Shown in pieces: positions 52,478 to 61,375 of a stretch of DNA of 64,000 nt. The stretch covers positions 124,001 to 188,000 of the forward strand of contig JADJMV010000004.1 in the NCBI GenBank assembly GCA_016709445.1, given 5' to 3'. The position numbers and the translations under genes are program-made. How positions within the stretch are numbered: the stretch's first letter is position 1; each line of letters starts with the position of its first letter. The notes beneath the pieces are model-generated. The model made no database searches, was not told where the DNA came from, and saw only the letters and a list, made by a program, of their open reading frames with translations. Origin of the DNA: Phycisphaerales bacterium (GTDB lineage Bacteria; Planctomycetota; Phycisphaerae; Phycisphaerales; UBA1924).

Positions 52478-54220
52478 ATGGGCACGCTTGCGGCGGGGGG
52501 CCGGCGGACGCGCGTGGGCATGGTTGCCCTGTCCTTCCTGGGAGCCCGGGCCGACGCCCAGGTGCTGTCGGAATACACGGTGCGCTTCGACCCGGCCGAT
52601 TCGCCGCCGGCGCTTCGGATCACGCTGCACGCCGAGGGGCTGGCGCCGGTCGACGGCGCGTGGTCGCTGGTGCTGGACGGCTGGGGAAACTGGCCCGAGA
52701 TGGAGGGTGACTACGTGCGCGTCGTCTCGGCCTCGCCGGCACTGGGCGAGCGGCGGGTGACGCTCTTCCCGGTTGAGCCCGGGCCTGATTGGGACGGCCG
52801 GCTCGACGTTTCGTTCACCGTCCCGCTGCTGCCGATCGGTACCGGGATGCAGCAGAGGTACAGCGTCCTCCCGGCGAGCGACGGGGTCTCGGCGATCGCG
52901 GCCATCGCGAACACGATCCCGTTTCTTGCGCACGGTGGAGAACCGGTCGAGGGGCGGCGAGACATTCGGATCGAGGGGCCGGAGGGTTCGGAGGTGTTCA
53001 CGGGCTGGGCGGGCGGCGGGGCAGACGCGGCGGGCTCGGCGCTGCCGCCGATCGGCGAGAACGCCGTCTACGCGATCGGGAGGCCGGTGGAGGTGCTTCG
53101 GGCGGACGCCGGGGCGACGCCGATCGAGGTCTACCAGTTCTCGCCCGGGGCGGGGGCATGCGCGAGGGTGCTGGATGTGACTCGCGCGTTCGTGGAGCGG
53201 ATGTCGATGGAACTCGGCCACGCGCCGCCGGAGCCGGTGCGGGTGTGCATTAGCCCGACGACGGGGGGCGGGTTCTTGACCGATCACGGGCTCGTCGTCG
53301 GATTCCCGCCCGGGACGCCGGAGTGGCAGCTCGATTCGCCCTACTTCCGGCATCTGGTGTGCCACGAGCTGTGCCACATCTGGATCGGGCGCCTGCTTCG
53401 CGAGGCCGACGCGGAGTCAACCGTCTGGTTCAAGGAGGGGTTCACGGACTACCTCTCGCTCTGGGGCGCGGCCGCGAGCGGGGTTGTCTCCCGGGAGTGG
53501 TTCGTCACGCGGCTGCTGGAGCTCGAGGCTGGAGCCCGCGAGTCGTCGCTGGGGAAGGTGGCGTTTGCCGACCCGTCGGTCGAGTGGCGCGATGGTGACG
53601 GGCCGAACGAGACGATGGCGTACAAGGGGGGCGCGGTGCTCGCGTTCGCTCTGGACGCGGAGCTGCGCCGGGCTGGCACCCCTGGCCTGCCGCAGTTGCT
53701 GCGGGAGATGCTCGAGCGCGGGGGCGGGATGTACACCACCGAGAGCATCCGGGGATTGCTCCGGGCGAGGGGGCTTGAGGTCTTCGAACGTCGCTTCGTC
53801 GGTGGGACCGAGGCGCCGGACGTGCGGCGCGCGCTGCTCTCGCTGCGGTATGCCGAGCGTGAGACGCCCGTCCGGCTCGCCTATCTCGGCCTGCGCGTGG
53901 AGCCGGGGGAGATGTTCGGCCGCGTGGGCGCGATCGACCCTGACGGGCCTGCGGCGGGTGCCGGCTTCCTCGTTGGCGATATCGTCGGGGGGTATGCGCC
54001 GGCGCGGTCCGGGCCTGTCGAGATCACGTCCGCCGTGACCACGGAGTTCCGATTTGGGCTGGCGCAGCTCGAGCCCGGCGAGGGCCCGGCCTCGGTGTGG
54101 GTGCACCGCGGCGGGGAGCCGATCGAGATTCGGGTGGAGCCACGGCTCATCGATGGCGGGCTGCGCCGGGAACTGGCGCCCACCGCGGAATCGGATCGCC
54201 TGCTGTTCCCGGCGGGGTAG
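52478..54220 (+). CDS. Secreted M61-like zinc peptidase with PDZ domain
   Basis: A 580-residue exported gluzincin. The N-terminus has a signal (RVGMVALSFLGARADA|Q). Residues ~25-200 are beta-rich, as in the M61 N-domain. The catalytic HELCH is at residues 296-300, and the third ligand Glu 320 lies in WFKEGFTDYLSL. The C-terminal ~100 residues are PDZ-like (YLGLRVEPGEMFGRVGAIDP, AGAGFLVGDIVGGY). M61 enzymes are glycyl aminopeptidases or related. GGGAGG lies 7 bp before the ATG. It follows the permease by 30 bp, so peptide breakdown and amino-acid uptake may be linked. Confidence 0.86.
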   Translation: MGTLAAGGRRTRVGMVALSFLGARADAQVLSEYTVRFDPADSPPALRITLHAEGLAPVDGAWSLVLDGWGNWPEMEGDYVRVVSASPALGERRVTLFPVEPGPDWDGRLDVSFTVPLLPIGTGMQQRYSVLPASDGVSAIAAIANTIPFLAHGGEPVEGRRDIRIEGPEGSEVFTGWAGGGADAAGSALPPIGENAVYAIGRPVEVLRADAGATPIEVYQFSPGAGACARVLDVTRAFVERMSMELGHAPPEPVRVCISPTTGGGFLTDHGLVVGFPPGTPEWQLDSPYFRHLVCHELCHIWIGRLLREADAESTVWFKEGFTDYLSLWGAAASGVVSREWFVTRLLELEAGARESSLGKVAFADPSVEWRDGDGPNETMAYKGGAVLAFALDAELRRAGTPGLPQLLREMLERGGGMYTTESIRGLLRARGLEVFERRFVGGTEAPDVRRALLSLRYAERETPVRLAYLGLRVEPGEMFGRVGAIDPDGPAAGAGFLVGDIVGGYAPARSGPVEITSAVTTEFRFGLAQLEPGEGPASVWVHRGGEPIEIRVEPRLIDGGLRRELAPTAESDRLLFPAG

Positions 54221-54222
54221 CG

Positions 54223-54585
54223 TCAGTCGGTATTGAAGTGTCGGGCGAGTTCGCGCAGATGCTCGGCCTGCTCCGTGGAGCCGGCGGCGTCGGCGTCCCC
54301 GATCATTGCCTCGAGCGTCGCGGCGACGTACTTCTCTTCTTCGAAGTAGGAGCCGTGGAATCTGCTCGCGGTGTGGAAGTACCGTTCAAACGACTCCTCG
54401 TGGTGGGCGTCGAGCCACTGGGTGTAGAGCGGCCCGTGGGTCTGGAAGTCGGGGAACTCTTGGAACATGGCGACCATCTCGTCGTGAACTTCGGTGGAGC
54501 GTTCGGCCTGCTTGTTGGTCTGGTACCCCCAGATCGCCAGGAAGAGGATGATGAAAAGAACGGCACTCCCGATGCGTTTCGCCAT
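54223..54585 (-). CDS. Small single-helix membrane protein (paralog 1)
   Basis: A 120-residue protein: an N-terminal helix (IGSAVLFIILFLAIWGY), then a soluble helical part with EVHDEMVAMFQEFPDFQTHG, LYTQWLDAHHEESFERYFHT and a helical C-terminus (STEQAEHLRELARHF). The adjacent gene upstream (54637-55005) shares the same blocks. GGGGGAT precedes ATG 54585. I recognise no family; topology suggests the soluble part faces the periplasm. Confidence 0.8.
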   Translation of the reverse strand: MAKRIGSAVLFIILFLAIWGYQTNKQAERSTEVHDEMVAMFQEFPDFQTHGPLYTQWLDAHHEESFERYFHTASRFHGSYFEEEKYVAATLEAMIGDADAAGSTEQAEHLRELARHFNTD

Positions 54586-54636
54586 GGTGGGATCCCCCTG
54601 CAATCGGTCCGGCTCCTGAGCGTTGTCGGCGGACGA

Positions 54637-55005
54637 CTACTCGTCCACCCAGTCCACGTTTTTCGAGAGGATGCGGAGGTTCTCGGCCTGATCCTTGTAT
54701 CCGGCCTGGCTGGCGTCGTGGATCATGGCTTGGAAGAGATCCCCGATGTAGAGGCCGCCGTCGAAGTGTGGGGGTAAGTAGCGCGAGCCGAGGTGGTAGT
54801 GTTGATTGAAAAGGTCGGAGTGGTGGGCGTCGAGCCACTGCATGTAGAGCGAGCCGTGCGTCTGATAGTCGGGCAGTGCGACGAAATAGCCGGCGATCTC
54901 GTCGTGCACCTCGTCGGCCCGGCTGTCGCGCTCGGAGAACTTGAAGAAGAGCACACAGCCGGCGATGACGAGACCGACCACGATTGCGGCGGCGCGAGAC
55001 TGCAT
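54637..55005 (-). CDS. Small single-helix membrane protein (paralog 2)
   Basis: A 122-residue paralog of the next gene: an N-terminal helix (AAAIVVGLVIAGCVLFFKF), then DEVHDEIAGYFVALPDYQTH, LYMQWLDAHHSDLFNQHYHL, and a helical end (GYKDQAENLRILSK). Shared, spaced residues are EVHDE, P-D-x-Q-T-H-G-x-L-Y, QWLDAHH and QAExLR; His pairs (DAHH, HYH) are notable and could bind metal. GGGGGAA precedes ATG 55005. The two genes are separated by 51 bp and form a tandem duplication. Confidence 0.8.
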   Translation of the reverse strand: MQSRAAAIVVGLVIAGCVLFFKFSERDSRADEVHDEIAGYFVALPDYQTHGSLYMQWLDAHHSDLFNQHYHLGSRYLPPHFDGGLYIGDLFQAMIHDASQAGYKDQAENLRILSKNVDWVDE

Positions 55006-55157
55006 GGAGTTCCCCCTGGCCAATGGCCGGCAAATTGGCGAGCGTGCCGAATCCCCCGGTGTCCCCGGCGGCTGATCGCCAATCTAACGTCTGGCCCCGG
55101 GCCTGTCGAGGGCCTTGGCGGGATTTCGGCCGGGGCCCGCCAGGAGGGTCGGTTAGT

Positions 55158-55553
55158 TCAGGTGTGGTGGGTCGAAACCGTCACGCCCGCGCCCAGGGCT
55201 TTCTGGACCGGGCATTTCTCGGCGATGTCCTGCAGGCGGGCCCGCTGTTCCGCGGAGAGGTCGCCCTCCAGGTGCATCTCGACTTCGATCGCCTGGGGTG
55301 CGAAGCCGGAGAGCGCTGTGACCTTGGCGACAGCCTCGACCCGGCTGAGGGGCCAGCCCTTGCGGCCGGCGTAGAGACGGACGGTGATGACTTTGCAGGA
55401 GGCGAGGGAGGCCAGGAGCAACTCCATGGGCGTGGGGCCGGTGTCGTTGCCGCCGGCCTCTGGGGGCTCGTCGGCGGTCAGGGTGTGGGGACCGACACAA
55501 ATCTGTGTCGCGGTCTCCCCGGCGTGCTGGCTGGCGCGGATCTCTCGGGGCAT
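55158..55553 (-). CDS. OsmC-family protein (hydroperoxide reductase-like)
   Basis: A 131-residue OsmC/Ohr-fold protein. Typical parts are GGNDTGPTPMELLLASLASC (with the peroxidatic Cys in L-A-S-C) and LQDIAEKCPVQKALGAGVTV (second Cys). Both cysteines, needed for organic-hydroperoxide reduction, are present. It is the last gene of a minus-strand run after a lipoprotein thiol peroxidase (25-bp gap) and a double thioredoxin. Whether it acts as OsmC or the YhfA-type subgroup is not certain. Confidence 0.92.
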   Translation of the reverse strand: MPREIRASQHAGETATQICVGPHTLTADEPPEAGGNDTGPTPMELLLASLASCKVITVRLYAGRKGWPLSRVEAVAKVTALSGFAPQAIEVEMHLEGDLSAEQRARLQDIAEKCPVQKALGAGVTVSTHHT

Positions 55554-55578
55554 CGCGACTCCCTCGGTGCGGGGACGG

Positions 55579-56178
55579 TCATCCCTTCGCGAGCTGGGCC
55601 GCGGCGGCGAAGGCGGCGTCGTAGTCGGGCTCGTGCGTGAGTTCGGGGACGATCTGCCGGTAGCGGATGACGCCGGCCTTGTCGAGGACGAAGACCGCGC
55701 GGGCGAGCAGGCCGTTCTCGGCAATGCGGAGGCCGTAGCGGTCGCTGACCTGTCGCAGCTTGAAGTCGGAGAGGGTGACCACGTTCTTGATGTCGTGCGC
55801 GCCGCACCAGCGGGCCTGGGCAAAGGGCAGGTCCATGGAAACGGTGAGCACGGTGACGCCGGCGAGCCCGGAGGCCCGCTCGTTGAAGGTCCGTGTCTCA
55901 CGGTCGCAGACGGCGGTATCGAGCGAGGGGACGGTGGAGAGGATGACGACCTGGCCTCGGTAGGCGGCGAGGTCTTTCTCGGACATGTCGTTGGCGACGG
56001 CGGTGAAGTTGGGCGCGGTGTCGCCGATGGCGGCGAGGGCGTCGGGATCGCCGGCGAGCGTGACGGGCGTGCCGCGGAGCGTGATGATGTCGGTCCGGGA
56101 TGCGGCGGAGGGCTGGTGCGAAGCGCACCCGGCGAGGAGGAGCACCAGCGCGGCGGCGGCGGGTGGGCGTGCGATCAC
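55579..56178 (-). CDS. tpx: Thiol peroxidase, lipoprotein form
   Basis: A 199-residue atypical 2-Cys peroxiredoxin. The peroxidatic Cys is in PSLDTAVCDRETRTFNERA, the resolving Cys in QARWCGAHDIKNV, and the TPVTLAGDP...APNFTAVANDM start is standard for Tpx. Unusually, an N-terminal lipoprotein signal (AAAALVLLLAGC) precedes the domain, so it should sit on a membrane in the periplasm instead of in the cytoplasm. GTG 56178 with GGAG seven bases away is the proposed start. A double-thioredoxin protein that could reduce it is encoded just upstream (67-bp gap). Confidence 0.92.
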   Translation of the reverse strand: MIARPPAAAALVLLLAGCASHQPSAASRTDIITLRGTPVTLAGDPDALAAIGDTAPNFTAVANDMSEKDLAAYRGQVVILSTVPSLDTAVCDRETRTFNERASGLAGVTVLTVSMDLPFAQARWCGAHDIKNVVTLSDFKLRQVSDRYGLRIAENGLLARAVFVLDKAGVIRYRQIVPELTHEPDYDAAFAAAAQLAKG

Positions 56179-56245
56179 GGTGGATCTCCGGAGCGGGGGC
56201 GGAGGCACCCGCCTCTGGGGTTGCGGGCGCGCGGGGGCGACGACG

Positions 56246-57247
56246 CTAGTGGCCGGCGGGCCGCTTCATGCTGTTGACCAGCTCGGTCTGGATGTGCTCG
56301 AGCTGCTCGGTGGTGAGGCTGGGCCGGGCTTTGCGGAGCATCCCGATGAAGACCTCGGCGGAGGGCGCATCGCCGGGGTAGCCGATGTTGTCGCCCGAAG
56401 ACGAGGAGTTGACGACTTCGTTGCCGTCCGCGTCGAGGATGGTGAACCAGGGGATGCCGCCGCGCTGGCTGTGGCGCATGTCGTTGAGCATGTCGCCGCC
56501 ACCGGGGTAGCGGTCGGTATCGACTTTGAGATCGACGAAGTTCTCCGCGAAGATGGGGGCGATGTCATCGCGGGCCATGAAGTCTTCGAGCCTGTGGCAC
56601 CAGATGCACCAGGGCGCACCGAAGTGGAGGAAGACGGGCTTGCCCTCGGCCTTGGCCTGGGCGAGGGCGTCGGCGAGCAGGCTGGAGGCGCTGGGGCACG
56701 CGGCCTGGTGGCTGGTGAGGAAGGTCATGACCTTGTCCACGCTGTGCGCCGGCGTAGAGCCCGCGGGGTTCTCGAGCGCGCCGGTCTCCTGGTTGGCGAT
56801 CACCTTGCCGTCGCCGTCGAGGACGGTGAGGTAGGGGATGCCGGTGCCCTTGAGGTCGGCGCCGTACTTGGCTGCCAGGTCCATGTGCTTGTCGAACTGC
56901 CCGACATCGACATGGATCAGGTCGTACTCGTAGTTGAGTTCCTTGCCGATCTTGGGGTCGGTCCGGGTGAGTTCGGCGAGCTTGTTGCACCAGCCGCACC
57001 AGTTGGCGCCCCACTGAATGAGGACGCGGCGGTTGTTCTTCTTGGCCTTGGCGAGGGCCTCGGTGATCTGTGTGGCGCCGTCGGCCTGCTCGTCGTAGAC
57101 GGGGTTGGCGGCCTGCGTCTTGGCGGCGGCGGGCTGAGCCTCGGCGGCGGGGACGATCTTGGTCGCGGGGACGGTGTTCTGGGCCTGGCACAGGGCGCTT
57201 GCGAGACCGGTGAGCAGCGCGAGGGCGGGGACGAGGTTGCGTGGCAT
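56246..57247 (-). CDS. Secreted protein with two thioredoxin-like domains
   Basis: A 333-residue exported protein. The signal peptide ends LASALCQAQ. Domain 1 (~60-165) has LIQWGANWCGWCNKLAELTR, with the CGWC active site. Domain 2 (~180-320) has VFLHFGAPWCIWCHRLEDFM, with CIWC. Both CxxC are intact, and a cis-Pro is in GIPYLTVLDG and GIPWFTILDA. The tail RPSLTTEQLEHIQTELVNSM is helical. Such tandem DUF255/thioredoxin-like proteins reduce or isomerise disulfides in the periplasm. Neighbouring tpx and osmC make peroxide reduction the likely context. Confidence 0.9.
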   Translation of the reverse strand: MPRNLVPALALLTGLASALCQAQNTVPATKIVPAAEAQPAAAKTQAANPVYDEQADGATQITEALAKAKKNNRRVLIQWGANWCGWCNKLAELTRTDPKIGKELNYEYDLIHVDVGQFDKHMDLAAKYGADLKGTGIPYLTVLDGDGKVIANQETGALENPAGSTPAHSVDKVMTFLTSHQAACPSASSLLADALAQAKAEGKPVFLHFGAPWCIWCHRLEDFMARDDIAPIFAENFVDLKVDTDRYPGGGDMLNDMRHSQRGGIPWFTILDADGNEVVNSSSSGDNIGYPGDAPSAEVFIGMLRKARPSLTTEQLEHIQTELVNSMKRPAGH

Positions 57248-57275
57248 GTGGGCGGTCCTCCTGAAGACTGGTGTT

Positions 57276-58061
57276 CTACGCCAACGGTAGGAGCGACGAT
57301 GTTCTTCCCGTGAGTCTGGCCTGGGCGACGACAAGTCGTTCGGAGGCTCGTTCGAGTGCCTCGACGGCCTCGGCCTCGGCTCCATCGGATGCGGCCGACC
57401 AGGCTCGGTTCAGGTTTCGCTCGCCGGCCGCGAAGACGTCCATGAACCCCGCGTAGGCGCCCAAGCCCATTCGGGCGACCAGGCGGCCCCTCGCGTCGAC
57501 GATGAGGGGCACGAGGTCGCGGGTGGCCACGCCGATCCGATCGGCGATGGCGAGACAGACGGCCTGCGGCCCGCCGAGGGCGGGGATGTCGGCGATCAGG
57601 GCGTTGGTGACCTGCTGGAGCGCGGCGAGCGCGGCGTCGGGGCCCAACGCATCGCCGGCGTCCTGGGCGGCCTCGGCGAGGCTCGCGGCTCGGGCGGCGC
57701 TCAGCCTCGTCAGGATGGCTCCCGCGAGCAGTCCGACGCAGGCGACAAGGAATTGGGGGAAGTGGGTCCAGCGGCTGATCTGGAAGGTCTTGACCCGGAC
57801 GCGCTGCACGCCTGCGGCGCGCAGTTCGGTCACGAGTTCGGGGGTGAGCGCGGCGTCGGATCTGGCGACGGGGGCGCCGTCGGTGCGGCGACCCGCATCG
57901 GCGGCGAGCACCGCGTAGATCGGGGATTCGTCCGGCGCGACACCGATCTGCAGTTGGCCCTCGGACCCGGGGGGCGGGAGGCGCCAGACGTAGGCCGTGG
58001 TGGCGGCGATCACGCCGGCGGCGAGCGAGACCCAGATCAGGATGAACGCGATGCATCGCAT
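57276..58061 (-). CDS. Hypothetical membrane protein with two helices and a C-terminal soluble domain
   Basis: A 261-residue protein with helix 1 (AFILIWVSLAAGVIAATTAY), a periplasmic-type loop, helix 2 (FLVACVGLLAGAILTRLSAA), then a ~130-residue soluble part with a roadblock/GAF-like pattern (AVCLAIADRIGVATRDLVPL, IVDARGRLVARMGLGAY). No catalytic motif is visible. ATG 58061 is at the first helix. It lies 28 bp after the OPT transporter and 28 bp before the thioredoxin gene, in one transcription direction. Confidence 0.75.
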   Translation of the reverse strand: MRCIAFILIWVSLAAGVIAATTAYVWRLPPPGSEGQLQIGVAPDESPIYAVLAADAGRRTDGAPVARSDAALTPELVTELRAAGVQRVRVKTFQISRWTHFPQFLVACVGLLAGAILTRLSAARAASLAEAAQDAGDALGPDAALAALQQVTNALIADIPALGGPQAVCLAIADRIGVATRDLVPLIVDARGRLVARMGLGAYAGFMDVFAAGERNLNRAWSAASDGAEAEAVEALERASERLVVAQARLTGRTSSLLPLA

Positions 58062-58090
58062 GACTCGGGGGGAATCTCCGACTGCGCCGG

Positions 58091-60810
58091 CTAACCGAGC
58101 GCGAGGATGATGATGTTGAAGATCAGGGCGAGGATCGACTCTCCGACGATGAGACCGGCCGCGAAGGGCACCCCCCACTCCTCGGCCCAGCGGGGGCCTT
58201 TGAAAGCGCGGACGAGGATGTTGGCGATGCAGCCGAGCCCGTAGGTGGCGATGAATTTGAAGGGCAGGTACATGCTGAGGCCGACGAGGACGCCGAGGCC
58301 GGCGAAGGAACCGAGGCCGAGGAGGGCGCCGAGGCCCGCGCCGAGGCCGTAGAGGGCGTAGGGCATCTGCCCCCCCTGGACGCCCTCGATCACGGCCTGG
58401 AGCGCGAGGGCCTGGGGAGCCTGGGTGGGGGTGCCGGGGCCGAGGGGTACGCCGAAGGATTTCATATTGACGGCGACGATGAGCAGGATGGTAAACATCG
58501 TGACGATGGGCCCGATCGGCACGGTGAGCATCTCGGTGATCTGCTGGCGGATGGGACGGGCGCCGACGAGGTGGCCGGTTTTCAGGTCGCCCATCATGTC
58601 CGCGGCCAGGGTGATGGCTACGCAGAGTGCCGCGCCGATGAGCACCGCGCCCATGACGGAGCCGGACCCCGCGAGGAGCAGCACCAGCACGACGGTGAGC
58701 AGGGCCATGCCGGAGATGGGCGACCAGTCGGTCATGCCGGTGCACTGCGAGATAATGATGCCCGCGAACCAGATCCAGAGCACGCCGACCAGGGCGATGA
58801 CGCCCGCTCGGACGTGGGGATTGAGCGAGGCCAGGAGGCCGCGCTTGGCGTGCATTGAGGTGAGGTAGGCGTCCTTGGCTTCGGCGTTCCAGACCTTGGC
58901 GTCGGCGGCCTCGGCGGAAGCCGCGCCGCTGGCCCAGGTGTTCTTGGCGTCCTCATCGGCGAAGGCGATCGCGTAGCCGCCGTATTGCTCGGGCTCGACG
59001 GCGCAACTGACCTCGAGCCCGGTCACGGGGCAGAGGCCCCCTTTGTTGAGCGGTTCGTTGCCGACATGGTCGGCGGCCAGGAAGAGGAGCACGCCGGCGG
59101 CGATCACGGCGATGACCAGCGGGGCGAGGCCGAGTTCCTCCCGCCCGCCGCGCCCGGTGATGCGCCCGGCGCCGGCGATGGATTTGAGCGCGGCGAGGAT
59201 GGCGGGGAGCGAGGCGACCATGCCCATCATGGCCCCGCCGAGGAGGAGCCCGATGCCGAGCGGCCGGTCGAAGGCCTGCCAGGCCGCGGCGGGTGCGTCC
59301 TTGGCGGCGACGGTGGCGGGGAGCCAGCCCATGGAGTAGACCACGGGGTTGACGACGAAGTAGGCGAGGATGCCGCCGGCGAGGACGAGCAGCCCCGCGC
59401 GTCCGGTGATGAAGCCGGCGCCGAGGGCGAAGGGCGCGATGGCGAAGACGAACTGCATCTGGGCGGGCAGGCCGAGGACGCGTCCGACATCGACGGTGTC
59501 ATCGTCGATCACGAGGTCGGGCTGGCCGTCCTCGTTGCGGTCGACGCGGGGATCGAGCTTGCCGGGTTCGGTGGCGTTCTTGTCGCCGTAGTCGGGCAGG
59601 CGGGCTTGGAGATCCTTGTAGCCCCAGATCGGGGTGCGGGCCCAGCCGAGCTTGGTGTCGCTGAGGTCGGACCAGACGGGGGCGGGCGCTCCCGGCGCGC
59701 CGCCAGATCCGGAGACGACATGCGAGACGGCGAGCGCGAGTTCCTCGGGGTAGGCCCCGACGGCGTCGAACGTAGGCCCGGCGAGTTGCGTGTCGAGATC
59801 TGCGATTACCGCCTTGAGTTCGGCGATATTGTCCCGCGTGCCCGCCGGCACGGGGACTTGCAGAGTTGCTTCTTGGCCTCAACGAGTTCGCCCGCGGCCT
59901 TTCGCTTCTTCTCGATCAGGACGCCTCGGGCGGCCAGGGCTTCCGGCGCGGCGCCCGCGCGGATCCAGCCCTCGATGTCGCGGGTTTGCTGGGCGCCCTG
60001 GAGCGTGAGTCGCTCGCGGAGGACGAGGCGGTCGAGAGTATCCAGGGCGGGCGGGGCGCCGGCGGGCGCGGGCGTTTCAGCGGCTGCGAGGAGTTCCTTG
60101 AGCGGGCGCTGGTGCTCTCCCCTGATCCCGTCCGCCTGCACGCGCCCGAGCCGGAGTGCGGGGAGTGTGGTGGGTGCGTAGACCGCCATCGCGGCGAGGA
60201 TGCCGGCGAGGAGGACCAGGGTCTTTTTGACACCCCCACCGGGACTCTTGAGGATGGTCGCAACGCCAACTGCGGAGGGGAACCGCAACCGGTCGATTTC
60301 GATCATCTGCTTGCGGAGGGGGATGATGAAGGCCGTCCCGAGAACGCCGCCGGCGATGCAGGCGACGGTGATGAGCCAGAAGTCGGTGTCGGTCCAGGTG
60401 AGGGTCGCGCCGAGCAGGAAGAGGACGGGGACGGTGAAGATCACGCCCGAATTGGACGTATTGACCGCGCTGGCCACGGTCTGGGCGAGATTGACCTCGA
60501 CGACGCTTCCGGCGTCCTTGATCACGGTCCGGAGCAGGCCCCGGAGCACGCCGTAGCCGACGACGGCGGCGATGGCCGAGCCCCCGATGGTGAAACCGAT
60601 CTTCAGGCCGGCGTACGTGATCGAGGCGTTCATGACAACGCCGATCACGATGGCGAAGAGGACCGAGGCGAAGGTCACCTCCCGATACTTCCCCGCCCGG
60701 TGAGTGGACGGGCCTCGCGGGGTCGGCGCCACCAGGGATTCGGCATTCGGGTCCGCGGGCGTGGGGCTTTCGGATTCTGGGGGGCCCGCCTCGGGCCCGA
60801 TGTCGTTCAT
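58091..60810 (-). CDS. OPT-family oligopeptide transporter, frameshifted
   Basis: N-terminal ~320 residues, starting at ATG 60810 (GAGG upstream): AGKYREVTFASVLFAIVIGV, then YAGLKIGFTIGGSAIAAVVG and LRFPSAVGVATILK, which are OPT features. After ...GELVEAKKQL near 59855 the conserved protein continues in another frame: RDNIAELKAVIADLDTQLAG, then helices such as FAIAPFALGAGFITGRAGLL, LLLGGAMMGMVASLPAILAA and LGLGSFAGLGVLVGLSMYLP to the stop at 58091. One missing base at about 59850-59860 (expected K-Q-L-L-Q-V-P) restores a ~905-residue protein. OPT proteins import peptides or metal chelates. A large soluble loop lies at the frameshift. Confidence 0.82.
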
Positions 60811-60894
60811 GCCCACCTCGCGCGGCGCGGGGGTGTCCCATGCCTCGGCGCCATCCTAACCGATCGCCCGTGCAGGGACGGGGGAAAAGCACGG

Positions 60895-60919
60895 GCGGCC
60901 CGCGCAGGGCGCGGGCCGC
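60895..60919 (-). terminator. Terminator of rpmH
   Basis: A perfect 11-bp stem (GCGGCCCGCGC / GCGCGGGCCGC) with an AGG loop, 30 bp after the rpmH stop. On the minus strand it is followed by CCGTGCTTTTCC, a short T run. Confidence 0.75.
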
Positions 60920-60948
60920 TCGTCATCTTCTCAAATGTTGTTGCGGGC

Positions 60949-61095
60949 TCAGCGGTCCGCGGCGTTCACCAAGCGGCCGTGGCGGCGCTTGTTGTTGATG
61001 GCCTTGCGACCGCCCTTGGTCTTCATCCGGGCACGAAACCCGATCGAGCGCTTCCGCTTGATCCTGCTCCGGCGCTTGCAGTAATGGGTCGACAT
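60949..61095 (-). CDS. rpmH: 50S ribosomal protein L34
   Basis: A 48-residue basic protein, too short for most ORF cut-offs. The L34 core is clear: SRIKRKRSIGFRARMKTKGG followed by RKAINNKRRHGRLV; most L34 proteins read K-R-x-H-G-F-x-x-R-M-x-T-x-x-G-R-x-V-L-x-x-R-R-x-K-G-R. The N-terminus MSTHYCKRR differs from the usual MKRTYQPS. GGAGGTG lies 6 bp before ATG. It stands alone: rnpA and yidC, its usual partners, do not follow (a terminator does), and dnaA is not upstream. Confidence 0.92.
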   Translation of the reverse strand: MSTHYCKRRSRIKRKRSIGFRARMKTKGGRKAINNKRRHGRLVNAADR

Positions 61096-61375
61096 TCCAC
61101 ACCTCCGAACAAAGACCGTTCTGATGCCCGCTCATCTGGGAGCAGGGCCGGAAGGATAGGCGCGAAGGGGTCTGGGGCAAGCGGTCATTCGCGTGGAACA
61201 GGCTGGCACTGGGGCCTCGGACTTGATATGGTGTTGGGGAAGTGTTTTGGGCCGCGCTCGCTCGTGATCCGCGTCGAGAATATGAGTAATTCTCCTCACG
61301 GATCGTGAGCCTCCGCGTCCCCCAGTGAAGCCGCGTTTCCCGCCCTTGGCGCGGGGATCGCTTGGAGTGGCTGCG

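Noticed and set aside
50105..53377. 1090-residue open frame on the minus strand
   Set aside because: Antisense to a membrane protein, the APC permease and the M61-like peptidase. His/Arg/Pro-rich composition indicates a shadow frame.
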